Part shown: one piece after another, positions 34,039 through 42,679 of the stretch
Layout: every line of letters begins with the position of its first letter
How positions within the stretch are numbered: position 1 is the stretch's first letter
DNA from: Verrucomicrobiota bacterium
GTDB lineage: Bacteria; Verrucomicrobiota; Lentisphaeria; JABSQK01; JAJFLO01
Direction of reading: 5' to 3'
DNA: 47,855 bases
NCBI GenBank assembly: GCA_021772675.1
Contig: JAJFLO010000033.1
Coordinates: forward strand, 1-47,855
Notes under the pieces: generated by a model
Database searches by the model: none
Told to the model about the DNA's origin: nothing
What the model saw: the letters and a program-made list of their open reading frames with translations, nothing else
Position numbers and translations under genes: made by a program

Positions 34039-35367
34039 TTAACCAGAATGCTCTTTGAGTGGAATTTTGTCGAGAATAGTTAATATTTCAGCCATGGATT
34101 GTACTCGATCTTCAGGAAGCTTTGCTAAACAACCTTCAATAATTAAACTGTCCCAACCATTAGGAATTTCAGATCGATGCTTAGAAAGAGGTTCTGGCGA
34201 TTCTCTTAAATGTTTAACCATTAATTCACCAACGTTAGCTGCCGTAAACGGAGGCTGACCGGTAATCAGATTGTACAACGTTGCACCATAAGAATAAATG
34301 TCGGATAAAAAAGTAACTTCGGTGCCGTCAAATTGCTCGGGGGACATATAAATAGGTGTACCTACTGCATACCCATGCTGTGTAATACGGGTTTCTCCCA
34401 TTTGCATCGCAACACCAAAATCACCTAATTTAACATCACCATCGTTACTTAAGAAGATATTGTTCAACTTAATATCCCGATGAATAATGTTGGCTTCGTG
34501 AACACATTGTAGTGCATTTGCAACATCAATGGCAACTTTATAGATAGTTTGAAAATCAACTAATTTTCTCTTATTAACCAAGGATTCCAACGTATTGCCA
34601 TCAATATATTCAATAACACAATAAGGGCAATCATCAACAATTCCTTCTTCGAAAACCTTACATATATTCGGATGGGTGAGTCCCTCCATGATCTGAATTT
34701 CACGTTCAAAACGATCAACAACATCGGGAAAATCCAATACCTGCCTAAGTAGTCGTTTTAGCACATACTGGCTACCGTTGTCTTTATGCCTAACAGTATA
34801 AACAATGGTTGATGCGCTCCAGGATAACATGTCTTCAATAACATAATCCCCGATTGATTCATCATCGGGAATATTTAATTGATCTCCCTGAAGTAATCCG
34901 TCAATTTCATCGTCATTTTGGCTGTGTCGCTGACCGTTCAATAAATTACGTTTCAGTAAAATTGTGACACGGGCCACAATTTCGTCGGGTTCAAACGGTT
35001 TAGACAAAAAATCATCGGCTCCGGCTTCGACACCCTGAGCAACATATTCCGTAATATTGAATCCTGTTATTAATATAACTGGGAGTGACGGTGAAATACG
35101 GTGTTTGATCCGTTTACAGATTTCAAATCCAACGATATCCGGAAGCATCACATCCAGAATGACCAGTGAAACAGTCTTATACTCATTCAAATCAAATAGT
35201 TCTTGTCCGTCATCTGCTATACCTAAAAAGTCTAACGCTCCTTGTCCAGTATGGACTGAACGTGTATTCTCAAATCCGCTTTTCGTCAGGATGGACCTAA
35301 GAACCGCTGCATTAGCCTTGTCATCTTCAACAATCAGTATACACTTTTTATTAAATTCGTTAGACAA
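34039..35367 (-). CDS. Response-regulator receiver fused to Ser/Thr protein kinase
   Basis: A 442-residue protein. Residues 8-130 are a CheY-like receiver (ILIVEDDKANA, phospho-acceptor Asp72 in VILDVMLPDIVG, Lys in FLSKPFEP). Residues about 180-440 are a Hanks-type kinase (YVLKRLL lysine, HRDIKLNNIFLS, GDVKLGDFGVA, GTPIYMSPEQFDG, SDIYSYGATLYNLITG). The glycine-rich ATP loop reads MLSWSASTIVY and has no glycine, although the other catalytic residues are present. No membrane segment, so it is a cytosolic link between a histidine kinase and Ser/Thr phosphorylation. No histidine kinase lies nearby; the target is unknown. Confidence 0.85.
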   Translation of the reverse strand: MSNEFNKKCILIVEDDKANAAVLRSILTKSGFENTRSVHTGQGALDFLGIADDGQELFDLNEYKTVSLVILDVMLPDIVGFEICKRIKHRISPSLPVILITGFNITEYVAQGVEAGADDFLSKPFEPDEIVARVTILLKRNLLNGQRHSQNDDEIDGLLQGDQLNIPDDESIGDYVIEDMLSWSASTIVYTVRHKDNGSQYVLKRLLRQVLDFPDVVDRFEREIQIMEGLTHPNICKVFEEGIVDDCPYCVIEYIDGNTLESLVNKRKLVDFQTIYKVAIDVANALQCVHEANIIHRDIKLNNIFLSNDGDVKLGDFGVAMQMGETRITQHGYAVGTPIYMSPEQFDGTEVTFLSDIYSYGATLYNLITGQPPFTAANVGELMVKHLRESPEPLSKHRSEIPNGWDSLIIEGCLAKLPEDRVQSMAEILTILDKIPLKEHSG

Positions 35368-35512
35368 ATCAACTCCAATATTTATACAATCAATAAATTA
35401 TATTGAACGAAGTAGTTTTTTCAATCCCGAAAACGGTATCAATTCAGGCAAAATTTTTACAGTAACCTGTCATGAAACTGATCAAGGTCAATATATACTT
35501 GGAAATCAGATC

Positions 35513-36643
35513 CTATAGTTCGATCGGGAAAATGTGTTTGGAATCAATACCGTTTTCACGAACAAAATTAATCCATTTATTGTTATCAGCAATCGAGCTA
35601 TGGCCTATAATTAGTTTGTATCCATTTGCAATAAATTCCGGTAATTTATCTGGGCCGTATACCTTAAAGTTTTTAAACTCTTTTCCAATTAATCCTACAT
35701 TAAAATCTGTAAAAAGAATATCGCTCACGCCCTGATCTGTTAGATAGTGTGCCCACAATGTGGGAAATTTACCACATCCACATAAAATAACTCGAGAAAA
35801 TTGTCCAAATTTTTTATATAACTTTTCAAAATTATCTAATAGACTAAATTTCAGAAACTGACTTTGCTTCAACCGATTAGTTTGATCATTAATAATTAAT
35901 TTATCTTGCAACCCCTTTAGATAGAATTCATGGACATTTTCTTTTATTGAGAGTAACTCATATCGAGTTTTTGTATCATATAACACCTCATCTAAATACA
36001 TGTCAGGACAAAAATGATGCCACACGGCTTCGTTATTACGTATTAGTTGGTAAAAAATTTTACCACAACTTCTCCCCACTTGACTAACCCGGTGATAAAT
36101 TTGGAAATTTTCATCATAGTCCAAATGATATCCTGAACGATACAGCAAAAGAGTAAGCCAATATTCTTCCCCATAAAACCGAAAATTTTCGGGATAGCCC
36201 CCATGCAGTTTTCGCATTACATCAGTTTTAAACATTACTCCACATCCATGAAAAACCGTGGGCAGCAATGACGACCGTTTCACGTTGTTTGACTCGACAA
36301 TTTCGCCAATCATTCCACCAACGGAATCTTCACTTTGATTCAGCTTTTCCAGAGCAGACTCAACACTACCCCTTAGAGGATGAGAATCATCATCAAGCAT
36401 TAATATATACGGTGCTTTTGCTAATTTAACTCCCGCATTCCGGGCGGCAGCACCACCGTTATACCCCATGAAAACATAGTGTTCATTTTTACCTAAACTT
36501 AGGTGATTTTCGGTTTCAGAATTATCTGCAATGATTACCTCATAATTACACAAAAGGTTTATTTTCAGTAAATCTAACGTTTTTCGTACGTCTTCAATCC
36601 TGTTATAAGTTGGAAATGTAACGGTTAAATCATATAAGCTCAT
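35513..36643 (-). CDS. GT2 glycosyltransferase with C-terminal Rossmann-like module
   Basis: A 376-residue protein. Residues 1-250 are a GT-A family 2 transferase: LTVTFPTYNRIEDVRKTL, VIIADNSETEN, GGAAARNAGVKLA, the metal-binding LMLDDDSHP and FYGEEYWLTLLLYRSGY. The last 100 residues (RVILCGCGKFPTLWAHYL, ILFTDFNVGLIG) are a diverged copy of the Rossmann-like module found in three other genes here. It is the first gene of the minus-strand glycan run and is divergent from the pilin gene; the 440 bases between them should hold both promoters. Confidence 0.8.
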   Translation of the reverse strand: MSLYDLTVTFPTYNRIEDVRKTLDLLKINLLCNYEVIIADNSETENHLSLGKNEHYVFMGYNGGAAARNAGVKLAKAPYILMLDDDSHPLRGSVESALEKLNQSEDSVGGMIGEIVESNNVKRSSLLPTVFHGCGVMFKTDVMRKLHGGYPENFRFYGEEYWLTLLLYRSGYHLDYDENFQIYHRVSQVGRSCGKIFYQLIRNNEAVWHHFCPDMYLDEVLYDTKTRYELLSIKENVHEFYLKGLQDKLIINDQTNRLKQSQFLKFSLLDNFEKLYKKFGQFSRVILCGCGKFPTLWAHYLTDQGVSDILFTDFNVGLIGKEFKNFKVYGPDKLPEFIANGYKLIIGHSSIADNNKWINFVRENGIDSKHIFPIEL

Positions 36644-37084
36644 TCACTTCATCCAGAATATAAATATTAAATCCTTGTTCAATTCTGACGAACCTCAACA
36701 ACAGCATCCATACAACACACAATTCGTCATTTTGAGACCATTTGCCATCATTTCGACACCAAATGAGCTCGGAATGGATCGTTGCCTCAAGTTTCAAATT
36801 CGACAAAAACACAGTTAATAAAACTCATAACATCCTCATTATTAATGTATTAGAAAAACAAAAACTTACATTGGCACATTTCATTCTGCTTAAGCCAGCA
36901 GCACACGAAACGATAGTAGCCTGAAAGGCAATAAATTCAAACGGTGAGCAAAAATAATTTTAGTTTAATTTTTAATTTCAAGAAGAAAGGGAAGGTTATC
37001 GAAATGACGCTTTAAGAATTATTTAAATAGTTATATCGGATTCATCACATATCAACAAAGCTACTACATATACAGGAGAAGAAA
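36644..37084. promoter_or_regulatory. Divergent intergenic region, GT2 gene / pilin gene
   Basis: About 440 AT-rich bases between the start of the minus-strand GT2 gene and the plus-strand pilin gene. It must hold promoters in both directions, but no confident -35/-10 pair or operator stands out. An AGGAGA ribosome binding site for the pilin ends just upstream of 37085. No gene is seen. Confidence 0.35.
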
Positions 37085-38134
37085 ATGAAAAATTCATACA
37101 CAAAATCTTTAATTAATAAATTCAGCATGATCGAAATCGTACTGGCACTCGTTGTCTTAATTATCGGCGTCGTCGGCATAATGGCCTTATTGCCTAAAAG
37201 CATGGAAACAAATAAGCAATCTGCCAGCAAAAGTTATGCGTCGGATGCAGCAGAACAGTTTCTCCATTTCAATTCAAGCAAAATCAAAGAGGATTGGAGA
37301 TGGTCGAATGCATTTCCAATGAATGAAAAATATACCGGAGACGATACCCAAATAAGCTGGAGCAGCAGGTCACTTATAGATAACCCCAATGTCAAAATAT
37401 ACTTCCAACTCAATGCAGATGACGCTACAGATGTGAATTTCGATTCGAGCGCACATCAAAGCGGTGTTTATAAGCTAGAACAATTATCACAGGACAACGT
37501 AGAATTCAGTTGTATTATTCGCGCATGGCAAACCTATGGGTCAATCGTTCTTCATGTCGAATGCAGCTACCCAGCTGAAGTTCCGTATGAGACCAGAAAT
37601 AGGGAAGAGTTTTCAGTGAGACTCGTTCGATCATCTGACATTACATTAGGGAAAGGTCCGGCAAACAGCGAACCATTAGTGTCATTGAAATCAACAGGCA
37701 ACAGTCCGCTTACATTTACAAGTTCTCATCTTGACAATGCTGCCTGCATCGAGGGGCTCCAGGTCAATCTCAATCCCGGAAACAACCACAGCAATCAATT
37801 CTGCCTTGTTACACCAGACGGAAAAACCTATACCCGCATTGATTTAAAAAATCATACAATAGGAACAGATGGCATTGAATACATTGGACCTGCAAAAAAA
37901 GTATTCATTAAGCCCATTGGGAATAGCGGCAATAATAAAATTTACTTGAATGGAGTTGAAACCGCCGTAACAAATGGTGAGACTTACGAAATCATAGGCG
38001 AACTCGACGTTTATATACATAATCTTCACCAAAATCATCCTTCCAATGACGCCATGGGACATTGGTGGCTTTGCCTGGATGCAATGAATGCAACGCTGAC
38101 CTCGGGAGCTACAAATGATTGCGTCACACCCTGA
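37085..38134 (+). CDS. Prepilin-like protein with C-terminal globular domain
   Basis: A 349-residue protein with a type IV pilin/pseudopilin N-terminus: a short basic leader, FSMIEIVLALVVLIIG (Glu5 conserved) and a hydrophobic helix to about residue 38, then LLPKSMETNKQ. The residue before Phe, normally Gly at the prepilin peptidase site, is Lys. Residues about 45-195 match the second pilin gene (SKSYASDAAEQFLHFN, SCIIRAWQT, SYPAEVPYE). Residues 200-349 form an extra domain (FCLVTPDGKTYTRIDLKN, KIYLNGVETAVTNG) not shared. AGGAGA precedes the ATG and a strong terminator follows. Likely inner-membrane-anchored and surface-exported. Confidence 0.8.
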   Translation: MKNSYTKSLINKFSMIEIVLALVVLIIGVVGIMALLPKSMETNKQSASKSYASDAAEQFLHFNSSKIKEDWRWSNAFPMNEKYTGDDTQISWSSRSLIDNPNVKIYFQLNADDATDVNFDSSAHQSGVYKLEQLSQDNVEFSCIIRAWQTYGSIVLHVECSYPAEVPYETRNREEFSVRLVRSSDITLGKGPANSEPLVSLKSTGNSPLTFTSSHLDNAACIEGLQVNLNPGNNHSNQFCLVTPDGKTYTRIDLKNHTIGTDGIEYIGPAKKVFIKPIGNSGNNKIYLNGVETAVTNGETYEIIGELDVYIHNLHQNHPSNDAMGHWWLCLDAMNATLTSGATNDCVTP

Positions 38135-38166
38135 CCCAGCAACTAAAACTCATAAATAACGACATG

Positions 38167-38195
38167 AGGCCCGGCAAAACAGCCGGGCCTTTTTT
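38167..38195 (+). terminator. Intrinsic terminator after first pilin gene
   Basis: A perfect G+C-rich 9-bp stem, AGGCCCGGC (38167-38175) with GCCGGGCCT (38182-38190), a 6-base loop and a T-run to 38195. It lies 33 bases after the pilin stop, so this pilin is transcribed alone and the downstream genes need their own promoter. Confidence 0.95.
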
Positions 38196-38836
38196 AAATC
38201 TCTCGACATAATCGCATCTGCACAGCGTCCTTCCGACTCATCCTTGACCTTTAATTATTAAGAAAAAATGATAGATCGCCAATACCACAGTGCATCGAAT
38301 TACATGTACAAAGAAAAAAATGATGCGAAGGCCGCTCAATTCCAAGACCTTCCGGAAAGAAAAACATTACAGAGAAGCATGAATTTTAACCCGGCTTTCT
38401 CACAAACATTGTGGCGAGAAAGCTTAAATTACCTAAATTCAATAGCTTGACGTAGGCGAGCGGATGACAGTGTGTTAAGTTCTGCTGAGCAGAATCGCGA
38501 GAAAAGTTAAAACTTTGAATTTACGCTTCTGCAATAGAAGCATTGCGAGAAATGCGGGCTAAGATCGCATAGTCTCAAGCAGCACGCATCTAAATGTCAT
38601 AAAATAAAAAGTTACCCCACGCCCAATAAATGCGTCATTTCGATACACATTCGCCACATTTAGACCATTATCTTGGGCTATATCCAGAAAAAACAAATAA
38701 TTACAATCTATATAAAATACGTAACCAATTTAAATGAAATGCATTAAACCTAAATAAAAAATATTGGCATGTCCATTGCTGCTTGTTTCACGATAACAAC
38801 AAACAATAAGTCAACTCTCAAGAAAAGGAAAAAATA
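38196..38836. other. 640-base gap with a run of hairpins
   Basis: Between the first pilin terminator and the small peptide gene. At 38480-38555 four short hairpins follow one another: TTCTGC-TGA-GCAGAA (38480-38494), AAAGTT-AA-AACTTT (38503-38516), GCTTCT-5-AGAAGC (38525-38541) and GCATT-6-AATGC (38540-38555). They may form a structured leader or a decayed element. The promoter for the peptide/pilin pair should lie in the last 250 bases. A 60-codon plus-strand frame at 38268 lacks support. Confidence 0.35.
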
Positions 38837-38989
38837 ATGCAACCTAAAAATCTAAACAAAAAATCAGTCAATATTAAACTGAACGATTTACTACCAAAAG
38901 AGAATGTAAAAGGCGGACAGGGTAAAACTGTATTTGGAGTTTATAATTCCGCAAAAATAAATCCAGGGAAAAAATCGTTAAGTCCATAA
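38837..38989 (+). CDS. 50-residue peptide with double-glycine leader-like motif
   Basis: The frame encodes a basic 50-residue peptide with an AAAAGGA ribosome binding site 8-9 bases before the ATG. The middle reads IKLNDLLPKENVKGGQGK: a hydrophobic-spaced leader ending in Gly-Gly, as in double-glycine precursors cut by peptidase-containing ABC transporters, followed by a short core-like tail (about 23 residues, no cysteine). The second pilin gene starts 86 bases downstream with no terminator between them, so co-transcription is likely. No transporter or maturation enzyme is present in this window. Alternatively it is a small structural partner of the pilin. Confidence 0.6.
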   Translation: MQPKNLNKKSVNIKLNDLLPKENVKGGQGKTVFGVYNSAKINPGKKSLSP

Positions 38990-39075
38990 TAATGAAACAA
39001 AATTCTTGCAAAACACATCAATATTTTATATAATACCAAAACATATTAAATTGTAATGAAAAGGAGATGGAAAAA

Positions 39076-39762
39076 ATGTTGACCCAACTTAAATTAAAAA
39101 TTAATAACTTCAGTATGATCGAAATAGTACTGGCTCTAGTCGTCGTCGTGATCGGTCTCATCGGAATTATTGGATTATTCCCGGTAGGAATCGATTCAAA
39201 TAGACAGGCAATAAGCAAAAGTTATGCTTCAGACGCAGCCGAACAGTTTCTTCACTTTAATGCAAGTAAAATAAAAGTTGATTGGAACTGGAAAGATGCA
39301 TTTCCGTTGGACAATAAATATAGCGGTGATGATTTAGGTCTCAATTGGGGTACGGAATCGATCATCGACAATGAAAATGTAAAGATTTATTTTCCATTAA
39401 ATGATGGTGATGCCGCAAATACAGTATTCGACAAAGCCGTCCATCAACAGGGCATTTTTAAATTACAGCAAATGTCACAAGGAACGGCGGAATTTTCCTG
39501 TATCTTACGATGCTGGCAAACCGTTGGGTCTATTGTGATGCATGTTGAAGCAAGCTATCCAGCAGAACTACCATACGAGAAACGAAAAAAGGATGAATTT
39601 TCTTTAAGAATGGTCAAGAGCGAACAAATTGCATTGTCTGATCCGGGTCCGGGTGCTGGTGATGATGACGACGACGATGACGACGACGACGATGGTGAAG
39701 GTTCAGAATCAGGTTCGGGTTCGGGAGAAGAATCAGGTTCGGGTTCGGGGTCAGGTGCTTAA
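39076..39762 (+). CDS. Prepilin-like protein with poly-Asp and Ser/Gly tail
   Basis: A 228-residue paralogue of the pilin at 37085. The ATG at 39076 is chosen because AAGGAG ends 9 bases before it; the ATG at 39067 touches that same AAGGAG. The N-terminus has FSMIEIVLALVVVVIGLIG, a membrane helix, and LFPVGIDSNRQ. The residue before Phe is Asn instead of the canonical Gly. Residues about 45-185 match the first pilin. The end is low-complexity: DPGPGAG, eleven Asp residues, then Ser/Gly/Glu repeats. The acidic run could bind calcium, and the Ser-rich tail could be glycosylated. A terminator follows at 39793. Confidence 0.8.
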   Translation: MLTQLKLKINNFSMIEIVLALVVVVIGLIGIIGLFPVGIDSNRQAISKSYASDAAEQFLHFNASKIKVDWNWKDAFPLDNKYSGDDLGLNWGTESIIDNENVKIYFPLNDGDAANTVFDKAVHQQGIFKLQQMSQGTAEFSCILRCWQTVGSIVMHVEASYPAELPYEKRKKDEFSLRMVKSEQIALSDPGPGAGDDDDDDDDDDDGEGSESGSGSGEESGSGSGSGA

Positions 39763-39792
39763 GGCAAATAATCTTACCAAATCATTCATTTC

Positions 39793-39826
39793 AAAGGAGG
39801 CGAGAATTTCTCGCCTCCTTTCTTTT
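39793..39826 (+). terminator. Intrinsic terminator after second pilin gene
   Basis: A perfect 12-bp stem, AAAGGAGGCGAG (39793-39804) with CTCGCCTCCTTT (39810-39821), loop AATTT and a T-rich tail. It closes the peptide/pilin transcript. Confidence 0.95.
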
Positions 39827-40290
39827 GCACATAAACTGAAATTATCATGTAATTTTGATGGAAAATTTCGGAAATTATTAAAACTTTTGCAAATACCCTG
39901 AATCTGCAATAAATCCGGGCAACCATCCGAGGCCAAAGAAATTACCAACTCAGTCAGCATATAGGGATGTATACCTGTAACATTTTCTGTCCTAGACCGT
40001 TACCTCGCTTATCCCCATCATTTTGCGAATTTATAACCTTGTCAATGAGCCGTATTATTTTCAATACCTAAACCACTTTGTCTTTATCTGTTTTAATACG
40101 TAGCAATATTTGTATTAATTATTGTGCTGAAATTTTATTAATTTTTTTTTCTATTACACATTTGTATATGCCTTTTAAGTGTTATCTTTTTAACAATTAT
40201 TCAGTATGGCTACAGCAAGTAGGTCAAAAACAGTAGTTCATCAATGGTATCATTCATTAACAAAACCTTCATCAATTAAGGAGTAAGAAT
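39827..40290. other. AT-rich gap upstream of the small conserved gene
   Basis: About 460 bases with no supported gene. A minus-strand frame (39751-39960) runs across the terminator and lacks a ribosome binding site. The last 150 bases are very AT-rich and probably hold the promoter of the 40291 gene. I see no riboswitch or repeat I can name. Confidence 0.35.
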
Positions 40291-40467
40291 ATGAAAGCAG
40301 AGTTTTATGATGTAAAAGGCCGCAAGAAAATAGACGCAGAAGTAACAGAAAAAGTAAAATATGGTAAAGCGGGTCGTGAAAGATATGCATTTCGCGGTAA
40401 AACATCAGATGGACGCAACCTAACCCGGTTTGTTGGTAAAGCTGAATGGGATAAAGCCAAAGTCTAA
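40291..40467 (+). CDS. Small conserved basic protein (58 residues)
   Basis: A 58-residue basic protein with AAGGAG 7 bases before its ATG and a strong terminator after its stop. It reads as MKAEFYDVKGRKKIDAEVTE then KVKYGKAGRERYAFRGKT and DGRNLTRFVGKAEWDKAKV. Small proteins of this pattern occur in many bacteria, including the PVC group, without known function; the alternating charged strands suggest a small beta-barrel. It stands alone between two transcription units, so it is a monocistronic gene. No signal peptide. Confidence 0.75.
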   Translation: MKAEFYDVKGRKKIDAEVTEKVKYGKAGRERYAFRGKTSDGRNLTRFVGKAEWDKAKV

Positions 40468-40500
40468 CATTTTTGGTTTAGTTAAGATTTTGTAGTTCAA

Positions 40501-40538
40501 AGCCCTCATTAACGTTTCGCGTTAATGAGGGCTTTTTT
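40501..40538 (+). terminator. Strong intrinsic terminator
   Basis: A perfect 14-bp stem, AGCCCTCATTAACG (40501-40514) with CGTTAATGAGGGCT (40520-40533), loop TTTCG and a T-run to 40538. It ends the small basic protein gene, so the suf genes have a separate promoter. Confidence 0.97.
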
Positions 40539-40945
40539 ACAGGACAGTAAATTGACTTGCCAGCAAAAATACCGGCATTGCAATAATGGCTATCCCTAAG
40601 GCTGATTATTCTATAGCAGGGTTATTGAACTACGCCAATTATAACGTAAAGAATTTTGGGGATTGACATTGATTCAGGCAAATATTTAAAGCCCAACAGC
40701 TCTATCGAGCCGTACTACACGCGGACCTGCCATAGCGATTAATTGAAGCCTAGCGCCGGATGGGTAAAACGTTGCTGCTATTCTAAAATTTATTTATGAA
40801 TGATTCTGACTGCCGTCAGCAGCCAGAAGTAACATCCCTAACTTTTGTTATATATCAATTCTGAAGTTCTGGAGGACATTGCAGCCTTCCAATTCACTCC
40901 CAAGTAATACTACTTTTTAATTAAGACTTTAGAAAATTGAATTTG
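40539..40945. other. Non-coding gap before the suf promoter region
   Basis: About 400 bases between the terminator and the suf dyad. I found no credible gene, repeat or RNA in it. The suf promoter probably lies in the region after it, near and below 40946. Confidence 0.35.
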
Positions 40946-40970
40946 AAATACGACAAAATATGTCGTATTT
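40946..40970. promoter_or_regulatory. Candidate Rrf2-type operator upstream of sufB
   Basis: A perfect 9-bp dyad, AAATACGAC (40946-40954) with GTCGTATTT (40962-40970), around 7 bases, about 100 bases before the sufB ATG. A TTGACA-like -35 element lies at 41010-41015, though no convincing -10 follows. A related dyad with ATACGA half-sites lies before sufS, and an Rrf2-family gene is in the same operon, so autoregulation through these sites is likely. Confidence 0.6.
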
Positions 40971-41070
40971 ATGTAGATAGATATTAATTGATCGATAATT
41001 TTATATTTATTGACAGGTGATTTCAGTAGAATTCAAACATCTTTACATAAAAGGAAATTGAGAGTCTCTA

Positions 41071-42543
41071 ATGAGTGAATTATTAACAACCGAAAAAGAA
41101 AATGAAACCGAGGATATTGTCGACGCCTATACAAAGCAGGAATATAAATTCGGCTTTGTAACCGACATAGAAATGGATACAGCACCTCCGGGGCTTTCAG
41201 AAGAGATTATCCGATTTATTTCAAAGAAAAAAAATGAACCTGAGTTTCTTTTGGACTGGCGACTGCAAGCCTATAGACATTGGCAAACAATGGAAGAACC
41301 TAAATGGCCAAATGTTAATTATAATGCCATTGATTATCAGAACATTATTTATTATGCCGCTCCCAAAAAGAAGGTAACCTTAAACAGCTTGGATGAGGTC
41401 GACCCAGAGTTAATCAAAACCTATGAAAAATTGGGAATTCCTCTTGCTGAGCAAAAACGATTGACAGGGGTTGCTGTGGATGCGGTATTTGACAGTGTTT
41501 CCGTAGCAACAACGTTTAAAGCGAAGCTTGAAGAAATGGGGATTGTTTTTTGTTCATTTTCTGATGCAGTTCTAAACCACCCAGATTTGATTAAAAGATA
41601 TTTAGGCACGGTTGTCCCATATCGCGATAACTTTTTCGCAAGTTTAAATTCAGCCGTATTTACTGACGGCTCGTTCTGCTATATTCCCAAAGGGGTTAAA
41701 TGCCCATTGGAATTATCTACATACTTTCGGATTAACACTGCTGGCACTGGTCAATTTGAACGGACATTGATTGTTGCCGACGAAGATAGTGAGGTAAGCT
41801 ATCTGGAAGGCTGTACCGCGCCAATGCGTGATGAAAATCAATTGCATGCTGCCGTCGTCGAACTTATCGCCCATAAAAATGCTAAGATCAAATATTCGAC
41901 CGTCCAGAATTGGTATCCGGGAGACAAGAATGGAAAAGGCGGCATCTATAATTTTGTGACAAAACGTGGCCGATGCGAGGGTGAAAATTCGAAAATATCT
42001 TGGACACAAGTCGAAACCGGTTCTGCAATAACCTGGAAATATCCCAGCGTCATCCTGAAAGGCGACAATTCCATTGGCGAATTTTATTCAGTAGCCTTAA
42101 CGAATAATATGCAGCAAGCTGATACTGGTACAAAAATGGTGCATATGGGAAAGAACACACGAAGTAATATTGTATCAAAAGGTATTTCCGCCGGTAAAGG
42201 TCAAAATTCTTATAGAGGATTGGTAAAAGTCCTGAAAAATGCTTCAAATGCTCGGAACTATACTCAATGCGATTCCATGCTGCTTGGTGACCGTTGCGGA
42301 GCGCATACATTTCCATATATTGAAGTGGCCAATACAAAATCTCAGGTTGAACACGAAGCTTCGACATCAAAAATTGGTGAAGATCAGATTTTCTACTGTC
42401 AACAACGGGGAATTTCACCCGAGGATGCAGTGTCGATGATTGTCAATGGCTTTTGCAAGGAAGTATTCAAAGAACTACCAATGGAATTTGCCGTGGAAGC
42501 AAAAAAACTTCTGGAAGTCAGTCTTGAAGGTAGTGTCGGCTAA
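41071..42543 (+). CDS. sufB: SufB Fe-S scaffold subunit
   Basis: A 490-residue SufB, normal length. Landmarks are [73 protein letters not shown]-type ending region [20 protein letters not shown] and [21 protein letters not shown]. With SufC and SufD it forms the cytosolic SufBC2D complex that assembles Fe-S clusters. It is the first gene of the suf locus, preceded by a likely operator. The 136-base gap before sufC holds no terminator that I can see. Confidence 0.95.
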   Translation: MSELLTTEKENETEDIVDAYTKQEYKFGFVTDIEMDTAPPGLSEEIIRFISKKKNEPEFLLDWRLQAYRHWQTMEEPKWPNVNYNAIDYQNIIYYAAPKKKVTLNSLDEVDPELIKTYEKLGIPLAEQKRLTGVAVDAVFDSVSVATTFKAKLEEMGIVFCSFSDAVLNHPDLIKRYLGTVVPYRDNFFASLNSAVFTDGSFCYIPKGVKCPLELSTYFRINTAGTGQFERTLIVADEDSEVSYLEGCTAPMRDENQLHAAVVELIAHKNAKIKYSTVQNWYPGDKNGKGGIYNFVTKRGRCEGENSKISWTQVETGSAITWKYPSVILKGDNSIGEFYSVALTNNMQQADTGTKMVHMGKNTRSNIVSKGISAGKGQNSYRGLVKVLKNASNARNYTQCDSMLLGDRCGAHTFPYIEVANTKSQVEHEASTSKIGEDQIFYCQQRGISPEDAVSMIVNGFCKEVFKELPMEFAVEAKKLLEVSLEGSVG

Positions 42544-42679
42544 AACGCTAGTATCACAAAAGCAATCAGTGCTCCACATAAAATCATATAGATTTGATAA
42601 ATCATAGTCACAGAGGGCACAGCCATTGATGAAATTCCTGAATAACAAAAAAATCTAAAATATTACTGGAGAAACATTT

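Noticed and set aside
36860-36900. Sigma-54 promoter (TGGCAC) before the pilin gene
   Set aside because: The downstream GC element is about 3 bases too far from the GG.
38268-38450. 60-codon plus-strand frame between pilin units
   Set aside because: No ribosome binding site, no recognisable features, and composition like the surrounding non-coding DNA.
39751-39960. 69-codon minus-strand frame
   Set aside because: It runs through the strong terminator of the second pilin gene and lacks a ribosome binding site.
39900-40000. c-di-GMP (GEMM) riboswitch
   Set aside because: A GGGCAACCATCCGAGG stretch recalls it, but the conserved core and pairing are missing.
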